NCBI GenBank assembly: GCA_040307135.1
Contig: JAWRKD010000074.1
Coordinates: forward strand, 1 to 8,147
Origin: Aminidesulfovibrio sp040307135
GTDB taxonomy: Bacteria > Desulfobacterota > Desulfovibrionia > Desulfovibrionales > Desulfovibrionaceae
Length of the DNA: 8,147 bases
Direction: 5' to 3'
The position numbers were made by a program, and so were the translations under genes. Positions 1-5,940 of the stretch are shown here, piece by piece; position 1 is the first letter of the stretch, and every line of letters starts with the position of its first letter. The notes beneath the pieces were generated by a model, which ran no database searches, was not told the origin of the DNA, and saw only the letters and a list, made by a program, of their open reading frames with translations.

Positions 1-2058
1 CGCGAGTCCTGGCGGTCCCGGCCACGCGCCGGCCGCGGCGGCGGGCGGGAATGGCTGGTGGCGTCCATGCCCTCGGAGACCCAGGCGGCCCTCACGTTGG
101 CGCTGGCCAAGACGGCCGAGGCCGCGGCTCCAGCCGTGCGCGGCCGGTCCGCCGACGTGGTGGTCCCGGACTGGGCCTTCCGCCTGGCCAAGGCCCGATT
201 CCGGCTGGTGGCCGAGTGGCGGGCCTACACCGCCGCCCAGATCAAGCAGGGCCGCAGGACCCGCGAGGCCACCGAGGCGTTCCTGCTGGCCTACGCCTCG
301 GGCCAGTATCTGCCGCAGATCCGCGAGATCGTGGGGGACGTGAGCCTGCCCACGCTTTACCGCTGGGACAAGGCGCTGCGCGATTCCGGCCAAGACCTGG
401 AAGCCCTGGCGGACCGCCGGGGCGGCTGGTCCAACGGCCGCAAGAAGGGCCTGGGACGGATCAGCGAGGAGGCCCAGCGGGCCTTCCTGGCCGCCTATCT
501 CGTGGACACCAAGCCGAGCCTGATGCTGGCCTGGAAGAGCATGGAGCTGGCGCTCAAGCAGCGGGGCCTGGAGGTGCCGAACTACGCCTCGGTGCGCCGG
601 TTCTTCCGGCGCTTCGACTCCTACCACCACGACCTGGTGGTCTTCCAGCGCGAGGGGCTCAAGGCCCTGGAGGACAAGGTCGGGCCCTACCTCTCCCGCG
701 ACGACAGGATCCTTCAGGTTGGCGACGTGCTCGTGTCCGACGGCCACCGCATGAACTTCCAGGTCATCAACCCCGAAACCGGAAAGCCATGCCGCATGAC
801 CCTGGTTGGCTGGCAGGACTGGGCCAGCCGCATGTTCGTGAGTTTCGAGATCATGCCCGAGGAGAACACGCAGGCCATCGCCTCCTCGCTGTTCCGGGCC
901 ATCCAGAACCTGGGCCGCAAGCCCAAGGCCGTGTACCTGGACAACGGCCGCGCCTTTGACAACGAGTACTTTTCCGGCTCCGCCGACATGGGCGGGCACG
1001 ACGGCCTGTACCTGAGCCTGGGCATCCAGGTGCTGCACTCCGCGCCCTACGTGGCCCGGACAAAGATCGTGGAGCGCTGGTGGGGCGACTTCGACCGCCA
1101 GTGCTCCCGGCTCATGGACAGCTACGTGGGCGCCAGCATCGACGACAAGCCCGCGCACCTGCACCGCAACGAGACGTGGCACAAGGAGCGCCATTCCGGC
1201 CAGGTGCCCACCCTGGAGGAGGCCAAGAAAGTGGTGGCCGCCTTCGCCTTGTGGAAGGCGCAGCAGCCGCACCCCTCTCGGCCAGGGAAGACGCCTCTGG
1301 AACTGTTCAACGCGGGCCGGGGACCCGGCTTCAACGAGGACGAGCTGGCGGCCCTCTCCCGCCAGTTCCTCTACAAGAGGAAGGTCACGCCCACCCGCTG
1401 CCGGATCCGGATGCTCGGGGTCGAATTCGAGGCTGGATGTCTTTACGGCATCAACAAGCAGCTCACCGCCTACTATTCCTATTCCGACCTGTCGCAGGTC
1501 TGGCTGTACGACGAGGAGCACCTCCTGGGCACGGCCAGGCCGGTGACCACGGTGCACCCGGTGGCCGCGCTCCTGGGCAACGAGTTCGATCTGGAGCAGC
1601 TCCGCAGCAAGCAGAAGGAGCACACCCGTCTCAAGCGCGACACCGTGAAGCTGGCCTCGCAGATGGCTCCGGCCGCAGCCGGCGTGCTGCACCAGCTGCC
1701 GCACATGCGGCCGGTGTCCGAGCGGCGCACCCCGCTCCAGGCCCAGGGCAAGAAACCCCAGGCTCTGCCCGCCGAGCCCGTGCTGACCACGGCCGAGCGC
1801 GAGCGGATGGAAGACGCCCGGCAGAAGGCCCTGGACGCCGCGGCGTCGCGCCCGGCTTACGAGCGGCGGGCGGCGTTCGCCAGCCCCCTGGAGCGCTACG
1901 CCTACCTCTTCGACGTGGAGGTGGCCCAGGGCCTGGCCCTCACTCCCGAGGATGCGGCCTGGGCGCGCAAGTACGAGCAGAGCGACGAGTACCGCGAGGC
2001 TGCGGCCCCGAGATTCGAGGCCCTGCGCCGCGTCTACCGCAAAACCGCAACCGCTTAG
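1..2058 (+). CDS. Mu-type DDE transposase (MuA-like), 5' end outside window
   Basis: This is the phage DDE recombinase that pairs the phage ends, nicks them and joins them to target DNA. The frame is open from base 1 with no stop. Its first codons (ESWRSRPRAGRGGGREW, then LVASMPSETQAAL) resemble the MuA N-terminal enhancer-binding domain (GWQNRTRAGVKGGK, then SLPVEAKAAL, recalled from memory). The GTG at 58 and ATG at 67 are therefore internal, and roughly 30 residues are missing upstream. Counting from base 1, 685 residues are visible. The catalytic triad reads D247 (in VSDGHRMN, bases 739-741), D314 (in YLDNGRAFDN, 940-942) and E358 (in KIVERWWG, 1072-1074). The D-D spacing of 67 equals that of MuA (D269, D336). 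Residues about 464-515 fit the Mu transposase C-terminal beta domain. The basic tail ends RRVYRKTATA. The stop TAG overlaps the ribosome site of the ATPase gene. The gene looks intact over the visible part. Confidence 0.95.
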   Translation, partial: RESWRSRPRAGRGGGREWLVASMPSETQAALTLALAKTAEAAAPAVRGRSADVVVPDWAFRLAKARFRLVAEWRAYTAAQIKQGRRTREATEAFLLAYASGQYLPQIREIVGDVSLPTLYRWDKALRDSGQDLEALADRRGGWSNGRKKGLGRISEEAQRAFLAAYLVDTKPSLMLAWKSMELALKQRGLEVPNYASVRRFFRRFDSYHHDLVVFQREGLKALEDKVGPYLSRDDRILQVGDVLVSDGHRMNFQVINPETGKPCRMTLVGWQDWASRMFVSFEIMPEENTQAIASSLFRAIQNLGRKPKAVYLDNGRAFDNEYFSGSADMGGHDGLYLSLGIQVLHSAPYVARTKIVERWWGDFDRQCSRLMDSYVGASIDDKPAHLHRNETWHKERHSGQVPTLEEAKKVVAAFALWKAQQPHPSRPGKTPLELFNAGRGPGFNEDELAALSRQFLYKRKVTPTRCRIRMLGVEFEAGCLYGINKQLTAYYSYSDLSQVWLYDEEHLLGTARPVTTVHPVAALLGNEFDLEQLRSKQKEHTRLKRDTVKLASQMAPAAAGVLHQLPHMRPVSERRTPLQAQGKKPQALPAEPVLTTAERERMEDARQKALDAAASRPAYERRAAFASPLERYAYLFDVEVAQGLALTPEDAAWARKYEQSDEYREAAAPRFEALRRVYRKTATA

Positions 2059-2067
2059 GAGGTCACG

Positions 2068-2754
2068 ATGCGCAAAGGGATTTTCATCGAAACCGAGAAC
2101 GTGATCCGGTTCCGGGCGGTGATGCGCCAGGCCCTGGACACGGAGCGCGGCCGGCCCGGAATGGTCTGTGTCTGGGGCGCGGCGGGCCTGGGCAAGACCC
2201 TGGCCGCCGAGCAGCACTACGCCCAGCACGGGGGGGCCTACGTGCGGGTCTGGGAGGACTGGACCCAGCAGGCCATGCTCCAGGCGATCTGCTACGAGCT
2301 GACCGGGGCCCGGCCGCACGGTGCGGACCGTTGCAAATGGGCCATCGTCGAGGCCCTGCGCGAACAGCCCCGGGTCATCTACGTGGACGAGGCGGACCGC
2401 CTGCACATCAAGCGGATCGAAGACCTGCGTGACATCTACGTGTACACCGGCACCCCCATCGTGCTCATCGGCGAGCCCGGCCTGCCGGTGAAGCTCACGG
2501 CCCGCGACCGGGTGGATGACCGCATCCCGGACGAGCTGCGTGTGGATTTTCAGGGGATCACGCCGACGGACGTGCTGCTTTACGCCCAGGAGGCTGCCGG
2601 GCTGACCCTCACTCCCGAGGCCTGCGCCCTGGTGGCCAAGACCACCAAGGGGAATTTCCGGCGCGTCCACAACATGCTCCTGAGCCTGGAGCAGGCCGCC
2701 GCGGCCGCCGAGACGGCCGAGGTCGATGCGGCCATGGTCCGGGGGCTGCGGTGA
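2068..2754 (+). CDS. MuB-type AAA+ ATPase, target-DNA activator (short form)
   Basis: This ATPase probably binds target DNA, delivers it to the transposase and stimulates strand transfer. The 228-residue protein has Walker A GAAGLGKT (37-44), Walker B VIYVDEAD (103-110), a sensor-1-like strand VLIGEPG (132-138), a possible arginine finger near DDRIPDELR (150-158) and a sensor-2-like GNFRR (195-199). Mu MuB is about 312 residues and carries an N-terminal HTH domain before the ATPase. Here the ATPase begins almost at once, so that domain is absent. The start ATG follows TAGGAGGT by five bases, and that ribosome site overlaps the transposase stop, so the two are probably translated from one message. 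The stop overlaps the GTG of the next gene. General ATPases of the TniB or ExeA type are alternatives by fold, but the position directly after the transposase favours MuB. Confidence 0.9.
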   Translation: MRKGIFIETENVIRFRAVMRQALDTERGRPGMVCVWGAAGLGKTLAAEQHYAQHGGAYVRVWEDWTQQAMLQAICYELTGARPHGADRCKWAIVEALREQPRVIYVDEADRLHIKRIEDLRDIYVYTGTPIVLIGEPGLPVKLTARDRVDDRIPDELRVDFQGITPTDVLLYAQEAAGLTLTPEACALVAKTTKGNFRRVHNMLLSLEQAAAAAETAEVDAAMVRGLR

Positions 2755-3383
2755 AAACCTTCGACATGACCCGCCTGCGCGACGTGATCCTGGGTCTGAC
2801 CGAGGGCGGCGCGCGCCCGGTCACGAACGCCCTGCTCTTCCAGACCCTGGGCCTCAATGACGAGGCCGGGAAGCGCCGCCTGTACCGGCAGATCCAGGAC
2901 ATGGCCAACCGGGGCGAACTGGTGCGCACGGGCCGTGGGGAGATGCGTTACGACCCCAACGCCGCGTCCGCGCGCCACGGGAAGCTCTACGAGCGGATCT
3001 GGCGGGCGGTGCGGGCCAAGCAGCCCGGCTTCTCGGTGGGCGACATCGCCCTGGTGACTGGAGCGGGCAAGAATCACGCCTACAAGTACCTGCGCTGGCT
3101 GGAGGCGCAGGGCTACCTGCGCCGCCATGGCAAAAATGGCAACTCCGTGCTCTACGCCGCCACCGGCCGGGCCCGGGAGCGCCGCGAAACGCCCTACCCG
3201 CCCGCCGGGATCCAGGACGCTTTCGAGGCGGAGCGCAACGCCGCCTGCCGCCTGGTGCGCCTGCTCATGGAGCGGGAGCCGTCAGTGCTGCGCGCCCGGA
3301 TCATGGAGAACTGCGCGGTCATCATGGACCGCTTCGGCAAGGACAAAACCGCCGGGCAGGCCCCGGCAGGAGGCGAATCATGA
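2751..3383 (+). CDS. Protein with two probable winged-helix domains
   Basis: I do not recognise a named family. The 210-residue protein appears to have two helix-turn-helix or winged-helix units. The first spans about residues 5-68 (helices around TRLRDVILGL and KRRLYRQIQDMANRGEL, then a wing-like LVRTGRGEMRYD). The second spans about 77-137 (KLYERIWRAVR, FSVGDIALVTG, HAYKYLRWLEAQGYL, then a wing ending NSVLYAAT). The rest is a charged helical region and a Gly/Ala-rich tail. The GTG start overlaps the ATPase stop as GTGA, suggesting translational coupling; an in-frame ATG at 2766 is an alternative start. The adjacent ATPase lacks the N-terminal HTH of MuB, so this protein could supply DNA binding in trans, or it could be a transcription regulator. 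Both roles are inference. Confidence 0.8.
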   Translation: MKTFDMTRLRDVILGLTEGGARPVTNALLFQTLGLNDEAGKRRLYRQIQDMANRGELVRTGRGEMRYDPNAASARHGKLYERIWRAVRAKQPGFSVGDIALVTGAGKNHAYKYLRWLEAQGYLRRHGKNGNSVLYAATGRARERRETPYPPAGIQDAFEAERNAACRLVRLLMEREPSVLRARIMENCAVIMDRFGKDKTAGQAPAGGES

Positions 3384-3598
3384 TCAGCGAGAACATCGAA
3401 GGCGCGGCCCTCATGCTGCGCGGGCTGGCCGGACGGGTCGGCGAGCCGGAGTGGGAGGAGATCCGCAGCGCGGTCCGGGTCCTGGACCAGGCCGCCGAGG
3501 ATGCCCAGAACATGGAAACCGGGGTGGCGCTGAGCGCCGTGGCCATCGGCCTCACGGCCGGGCCGCTGGCCGAAGCGTCCCGCGCGACCGAAGGATAG
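3380..3598 (+). CDS. Small hypothetical phage protein
   Basis: This 72-residue protein is not recognised. It is mostly helical in appearance and acidic in its middle (PEWEEIRSAVRVLDQAAEDAQN), followed by an Ala/Gly-rich stretch (GVALSAVAIGLTAGPLA). That stretch is too weakly hydrophobic to call a membrane segment with confidence. The start ATG overlaps the previous stop as ATGA and is preceded by AGGAGG about seven bases upstream, which supports it as a real gene in the operon. The gam-like gene follows after eight bases. A role in early phage functions is implied only by position. Confidence 0.7.
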   Translation: MISENIEGAALMLRGLAGRVGEPEWEEIRSAVRVLDQAAEDAQNMETGVALSAVAIGLTAGPLAEASRATEG

Positions 3599-3606
3599 GA
3601 GGGGAC

Positions 3607-4113
3607 ATGGCGACGAGAATCAAGCCCCAGGCCCTGATCATCAACGACGTGAAGCAGGCGGACGAGGCCCTGGCCGAGCTGGCCGCCATCATGCGCGAGG
3701 TCGGGGAGATCGAGGCGGCCATGAACGCCATCATCGACGGGGCCAAGGACGCCGCGGCCAAGAAGTCCCAACCCATGCAGGATCGACGCAAGGAGCTGGA
3801 GGCGGCCCTGGCCACCTTCGGCAACCTGCGCAAGCCCGAGCTGTTCAAGGACAAGAAGTCCCTGGAGCTGAACTTCGGGATCATCGGGTTCCGCAAGTCC
3901 ACGTCCCTGCGCACCAAGGCCAAGACCACATGGGCCGCGGTGCTGGAACGGCTCAAGGAGCTGGGTCTGACCACCGGGATCCGCACCAAGGAGGAAGTGG
4001 ACAAGGACGTGTTGCGCGCCTGGCCCGAGGAGCGCCTGGAGGCCGTTGGCGTGCGCCGTGACGAGCGCGACGAGTTCTACGTGGAGGTCAAGCAGGAGGA
4101 GGTGGCGTCATGA
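3607..4113 (+). CDS. gam: Mu Gam-like host-nuclease inhibitor (DNA-end-binding protein)
   Basis: Gam proteins of Mu-like phages bind double-strand DNA ends and shield them from host exonucleases; they are related to the end-binding protein Ku. The 168-residue length is close to that of Mu Gam (about 174). The N-terminal half (residues about 8-75) is a long charged helical region with coiled-coil character (ADEALAELAAIMREVGEIE, then DRRKELEAALATFGN). It is followed by the family-type strand region RKPELFKDKKSLELNFG and IGFRKSTSL, and a C-terminal acidic/basic tail (WPEERLEAVGVRRDERDEFYVEV). I chose ATG 3607 because GGAGGGG lies just upstream and the alignable domain starts there. The same frame extends open to 3127, but that stretch lies over another gene. 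The stop overlaps the next start as ATGA. Confidence 0.92.
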   Translation: MATRIKPQALIINDVKQADEALAELAAIMREVGEIEAAMNAIIDGAKDAAAKKSQPMQDRRKELEAALATFGNLRKPELFKDKKSLELNFGIIGFRKSTSLRTKAKTTWAAVLERLKELGLTTGIRTKEEVDKDVLRAWPEERLEAVGVRRDERDEFYVEVKQEEVAS

Positions 4114-4520
4114 ACGAAACCGTTCCGGCCGCACCCGCCGAAGTGCCCATCTCCGCCGGACCCCAGGGCCGGGAGGGCCTGGCCCGGGCGTTGCGCGAGG
4201 CCGAGGGACGGAGCCTCCAGTACCTGGGGCTCATCAAGCGCATGGGCGCCGCCCTGCGCCGGGCCGTGGAGGAGAACACCCTGCCGACCGCCATGCGCGC
4301 CGAGGCCACGGCCCTGGTGAGCCAGGCCGAGGCTGCCGGTTGCGGAGACGCCAGCGGACTGCGGACGACGGACCAGATCCGCATCAGCCAGCTGGCCGAC
4401 CTGGCGCGGCGGCAGACCCGCTACATCGAGCAGCTCCAGGACAGCCGCGTGATCCCCCTGCACATGCGCGGCGAGGCCAAGCACCTGCGCTCGGAATCGG
4501 CGCGGCTGGTCCACCAGTAG
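4110..4520 (+). CDS. Hypothetical helical phage protein
   Basis: This 136-residue protein is not recognised. It has a Pro/Ala-rich N-terminus (about 1-20) and then an almost wholly helical, charged body (LARALREAEGRSLQYLGLIKR, a basic RRAVEEN segment, DLARRQTRYIEQLQDSR). There is no cysteine pair and no obvious membrane segment. The ATG overlaps the gam stop (ATGA) and sits seven bases after AGGAGGAGG, so expression is clearly coupled to gam. Position between gam and the zinc-ribbon gene suggests an early accessory role. No function can be assigned from sequence alone. Confidence 0.75.
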   Translation: MNETVPAAPAEVPISAGPQGREGLARALREAEGRSLQYLGLIKRMGAALRRAVEENTLPTAMRAEATALVSQAEAAGCGDASGLRTTDQIRISQLADLARRQTRYIEQLQDSRVIPLHMRGEAKHLRSESARLVHQ

Positions 4521-4530
4521 GAGGCGCGTC

Positions 4531-4698
4531 ATGCTCTGTCCCCAGTGCGGCGATGACAACAGCCGGGTCATCAAGACCCGGGCCAGCGAGAAGGAGAGCG
4601 CGATTTTCCGGGTGCGCGAGTGCTGCTCGTGTGAGCACGTCTGGCGCACCCGCGAGGTCGAGTTCAGGGACGAAAAACCCAAAGGAGACGCATTATGA
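4531..4698 (+). CDS. Stand-alone NrdR-like zinc-ribbon protein (55 aa)
   Basis: This short reading frame encodes 55 residues. It starts at an ATG six bases after AGGAGG and ends at a TGA overlapping the HU-gene start (ATGA). Cysteines 3, 6, 31 and 34 form a CPxC-x24-CxxC zinc ribbon, with an extra Cys32. The pattern MLCPQCG, then SRVIKTRASE, AIFRVREC and CEHVWRTREVE, follows the N-terminal zinc ribbon of NrdR (MxCPxCG, VIDSR, RRREC, RFTTxE). NrdR represses ribonucleotide reductase genes, but here the ATP-cone domain is completely missing. The phage Ogr/Delta zinc-finger activators are the other family of similar shape. I infer a small DNA-binding transcription regulator. The start context, both overlaps and the intact Cys4 motif make the gene convincing despite its size. 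Confidence 0.85.
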   Translation: MLCPQCGDDNSRVIKTRASEKESAIFRVRECCSCEHVWRTREVEFRDEKPKGDAL

Positions 4699-4967
4699 CC
4701 AAGGCAGACCTGATCGGCAAGGTGAGCAAGGCGACCGGCGTCCCGCAGACGGCCGTCGAGAACGTCCTGAACGCCCTGGGCGAAGTGGCCGCGTCCGAGC
4801 TGCGGCAGAGCGGCGAGATCCCCCTGCCGGGAATCGGCAAGCTCAAGATCAAGCAGCGCGCCGCCCGCGAGGGCCGCAACCCGCGCACCGGGGCCACCAT
4901 CCAGGTGCCCGCCAAGAAGGCGGTGGTTTTCAGCGTGGGCAAGACGCTCAAGGAGACCCTGGCCTAG
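4695..4967 (+). CDS. HU-family nucleoid (DNA-bending) protein
   Basis: HU/IHF proteins are small dimeric proteins that bend and compact DNA. In Mu, host HU and IHF help assemble the transposition complex. The 90-residue length is typical. The start MTKADLIGKVSKATG matches the family's first helices, LPGIGKLKIKQR the core strands, and GRNPRTGATIQVPAKK (about 65-80) the DNA-binding arm with its conserved RNPxTG. FSVGKTLKETL is the usual C-terminus. The ATG overlaps the zinc-ribbon stop and lies after AAAGGAGA. It is the last gene before the hairpin-bearing gap. Because it is embedded in the phage operon it is phage-borne rather than the host's hupA/hupB. I cannot decide between an HU-like and an IHF-like binding mode. 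Confidence 0.95.
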   Translation: MTKADLIGKVSKATGVPQTAVENVLNALGEVAASELRQSGEIPLPGIGKLKIKQRAAREGRNPRTGATIQVPAKKAVVFSVGKTLKETLA

Positions 4968-4973
4968 TGCGAA

Positions 4974-5006
4974 ACCGGCCTCCTCTCTGCGGAGACGGGG
5001 GCCGGT
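4974..5006 (+). terminator. Strong intergenic hairpin, possible terminator or attenuator
   Basis: Bases 4974-4983 pair with 4997-5006 over ten positions (one T-G wobble), and 4984-4987 pair with 4992-4995. One bulged C lies at 4996 and the loop is TGCG (4988-4991). It begins seven bases after the HU stop. No T-run follows on the + strand, so it is not a classical intrinsic terminator. It could be an mRNA-stabilising end, an attenuator, or part of a factor-dependent stop. Confidence 0.4.
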
Positions 5007-5007
5007 C

Positions 5008-5029
5008 GTCCGGCGGTGGCGCGCCGGGC
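5008..5029 (+). other. Second adjacent GC-rich hairpin
   Basis: CCGGCG at 5010-5015 pairs perfectly with CGCCGG at 5022-5027 around a six-base loop. One wobble and one further G-C pair extend the stem to eight positions. It starts two bases after the larger hairpin and ends 27 bases before the next start codon, with its ribosome site (AGGA, 5045-5048) left unpaired. In DNA this GC-rich a stem of this size could arise by chance. Confidence 0.3.
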
Positions 5030-5055
5030 CTGATGAGCAGCCACAGGAAAAAAGC

Positions 5056-5868
5056 ATGAAGGCCAACCGCTACTGCCCCATCCGCGACGAGCAGATCACG
5101 GCCGAGGAGTGCGCCGGGATCATCCTCAACGCCACCCAGGACACGCTGGACCAGTGCCTGGAGTGCGAGCACGGCAAGGCCAAGCGCGGCACGTCGCCCC
5201 TGGCCGCCGCGCCCCGGGTTGAGGAGATGCCGCAGCCCCCGCCCCGGCCCGACGTGGAGCCCACGCCGGTGGAGGGCTACGAGGCCGCCGAGCAGGCGAG
5301 CGCGCGCTCGAAGCCTCCTGTCGAGGTGCGGGTCCAGGTGGCTGAGAGCGTGTGGTCCAGGCTCGTGACGCGGGCTCCCGCACCTGTCGAGGTGCGGGTC
5401 CAGGTGGCCGAGAGCGTGGCCTCGGCCACGGGACTCCGCGAGGACCAGTGGGAGCGGCTGCCTGACGAGACCGCCTGGGAATACGTGAGCCGCTGCACCG
5501 GGATCGAGACCAAGAAGGCCCTCGCGCAAAAGATAAGGATCGCCCCGCCTACGTTATACTGGGGGCTCCAGCGCCTGGACCAGGATAAGAGCGCCGGGAC
5601 TGTGCCCGACAAAATTTGCTCCAAATACCCGGCCATATCCAGGGCCGCGCTCGTGTCCGGCCCATCGGCCCGGGTCGCAGAGGACCACACCGAGGTCGGT
5701 GAGGGCGTGGACGAGGATATCCGTGAGGCCGAGACGGCCCAGCGCCAGGCCCTGGAATCCCCGGCGCAGCCGCAAGAGAGAGAGCCGAGGCCTGGCGAGG
5801 TGGCGCACCATCTACAGGAGCTGGCCCGGCTCCTGCCCGGCGTGAGGATCACGCTGGCGTGGGACTAG
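5056..5868 (+). CDS. Cys4/HTH putative regulator with internal duplication
   Basis: The family is not recognised. The 270-residue protein has four parts. Residues 1-45 hold C7, C19, C34 and C37, a likely zinc site. A Pro/Ala-rich linker (about 46-85) follows. The segment PVEVRVQVAESV occurs twice, at 88-99 and 110-121. The region about 137-175 (ETAWEYVSRCTGI, KKALAQKIRIAPPTLYWGLQRL) resembles a phage CI-type helix-turn-helix. The C-terminal part is acidic and low in complexity, ending in HHLQELARLLPGVRI. The ATG follows AGGA by seven bases. The codons from about 5521 to 5650 are less GC-rich than the surroundings. A DNA-binding regulator is inferred from the HTH and the Cys4 site. The gene lies after the hairpin gap and so may start a separate expression unit. 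Confidence 0.8.
   Translation: MKANRYCPIRDEQITAEECAGIILNATQDTLDQCLECEHGKAKRGTSPLAAAPRVEEMPQPPPRPDVEPTPVEGYEAAEQASARSKPPVEVRVQVAESVWSRLVTRAPAPVEVRVQVAESVASATGLREDQWERLPDETAWEYVSRCTGIETKKALAQKIRIAPPTLYWGLQRLDQDKSAGTVPDKICSKYPAISRAALVSGPSARVAEDHTEVGEGVDEDIREAETAQRQALESPAQPQEREPRPGEVAHHLQELARLLPGVRITLAWD
5317..5418 (+). repeat. 36-base direct repeat, 66-base period, inside coding sequence
   Basis: The first copy is 5317-5352 and the second 5383-5418. The copies differ at one base (GCT versus GCC, both Ala). The period of 66 bases equals 22 codons, so frame is kept and the protein gains a second PVEVRVQVAESV. The 30 bases between the copies are not repeated after the second one. Confidence 0.9.
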
Positions 5869-5921
5869 GGCAGCTCATCGCGGCCCTGCGCGAGCGGCTG
5901 CCCGGCGTGACCATCCCTTGA
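5859..5921 (+). other. 20-codon GTG reading frame echoing the upstream C-terminus
   Basis: A GTG at 5859 overlaps the end of the preceding gene in another frame and reads MGLGQLIAALRERLPGVTIP to a TGA. Its LRERLPGVTI resembles LARLLPGVRI at the end of the preceding protein. The two DNA segments (5821-5850 and 5886-5915) lie 65 bases apart, out of frame with each other. There is no clear ribosome site. It may be a small decayed duplication, the remnant of a longer C-terminus after a frameshift, or chance. I do not claim it is translated. Confidence 0.25.
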
Positions 5922-5930
5922 CCCTGTAGT

Positions 5931-5935
5931 GAGGA
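5931..5935 (+). promoter_or_regulatory. Ribosome site deciding the start at ATG 5941
   Basis: GAGGA lies five bases before ATG 5941. The earlier in-frame GTG at 5929 overlaps this motif and has no purine-rich sequence of its own, so 5941 is the better start. Confidence 0.6.
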
Positions 5936-5940
5936 CCGCC

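Noticed and set aside
58..66. GTG at 58 (or ATG at 67) as the transposase start
   Set aside because: The frame is open upstream and the upstream residues match the MuA N-terminal domain. No ribosome site precedes either codon.
1080..2432. 450-codon + strand frame overlapping transposase and ATPase
   Set aside because: It crosses two confirmed genes in another frame and is Gly/Arg/Pro-rich, as expected for a shadow frame in GC-rich DNA.
3127..3606. N-terminal extension of the gam-like protein
   Set aside because: The extension overlaps the winged-helix and small hypothetical genes, lacks Gam similarity, and a good ribosome site precedes ATG 3607.
4077..5066. Long antisense reading frame of 329 codons
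   Set aside because: It runs opposite gam, the hypothetical, the zinc-ribbon and HU genes, all well supported. Its composition is that of a GC-rich shadow frame.
5550..5560. TTATACT as a possible promoter -10 element
   Set aside because: It lies inside a coding region and has no convincing -35 element at the proper distance.
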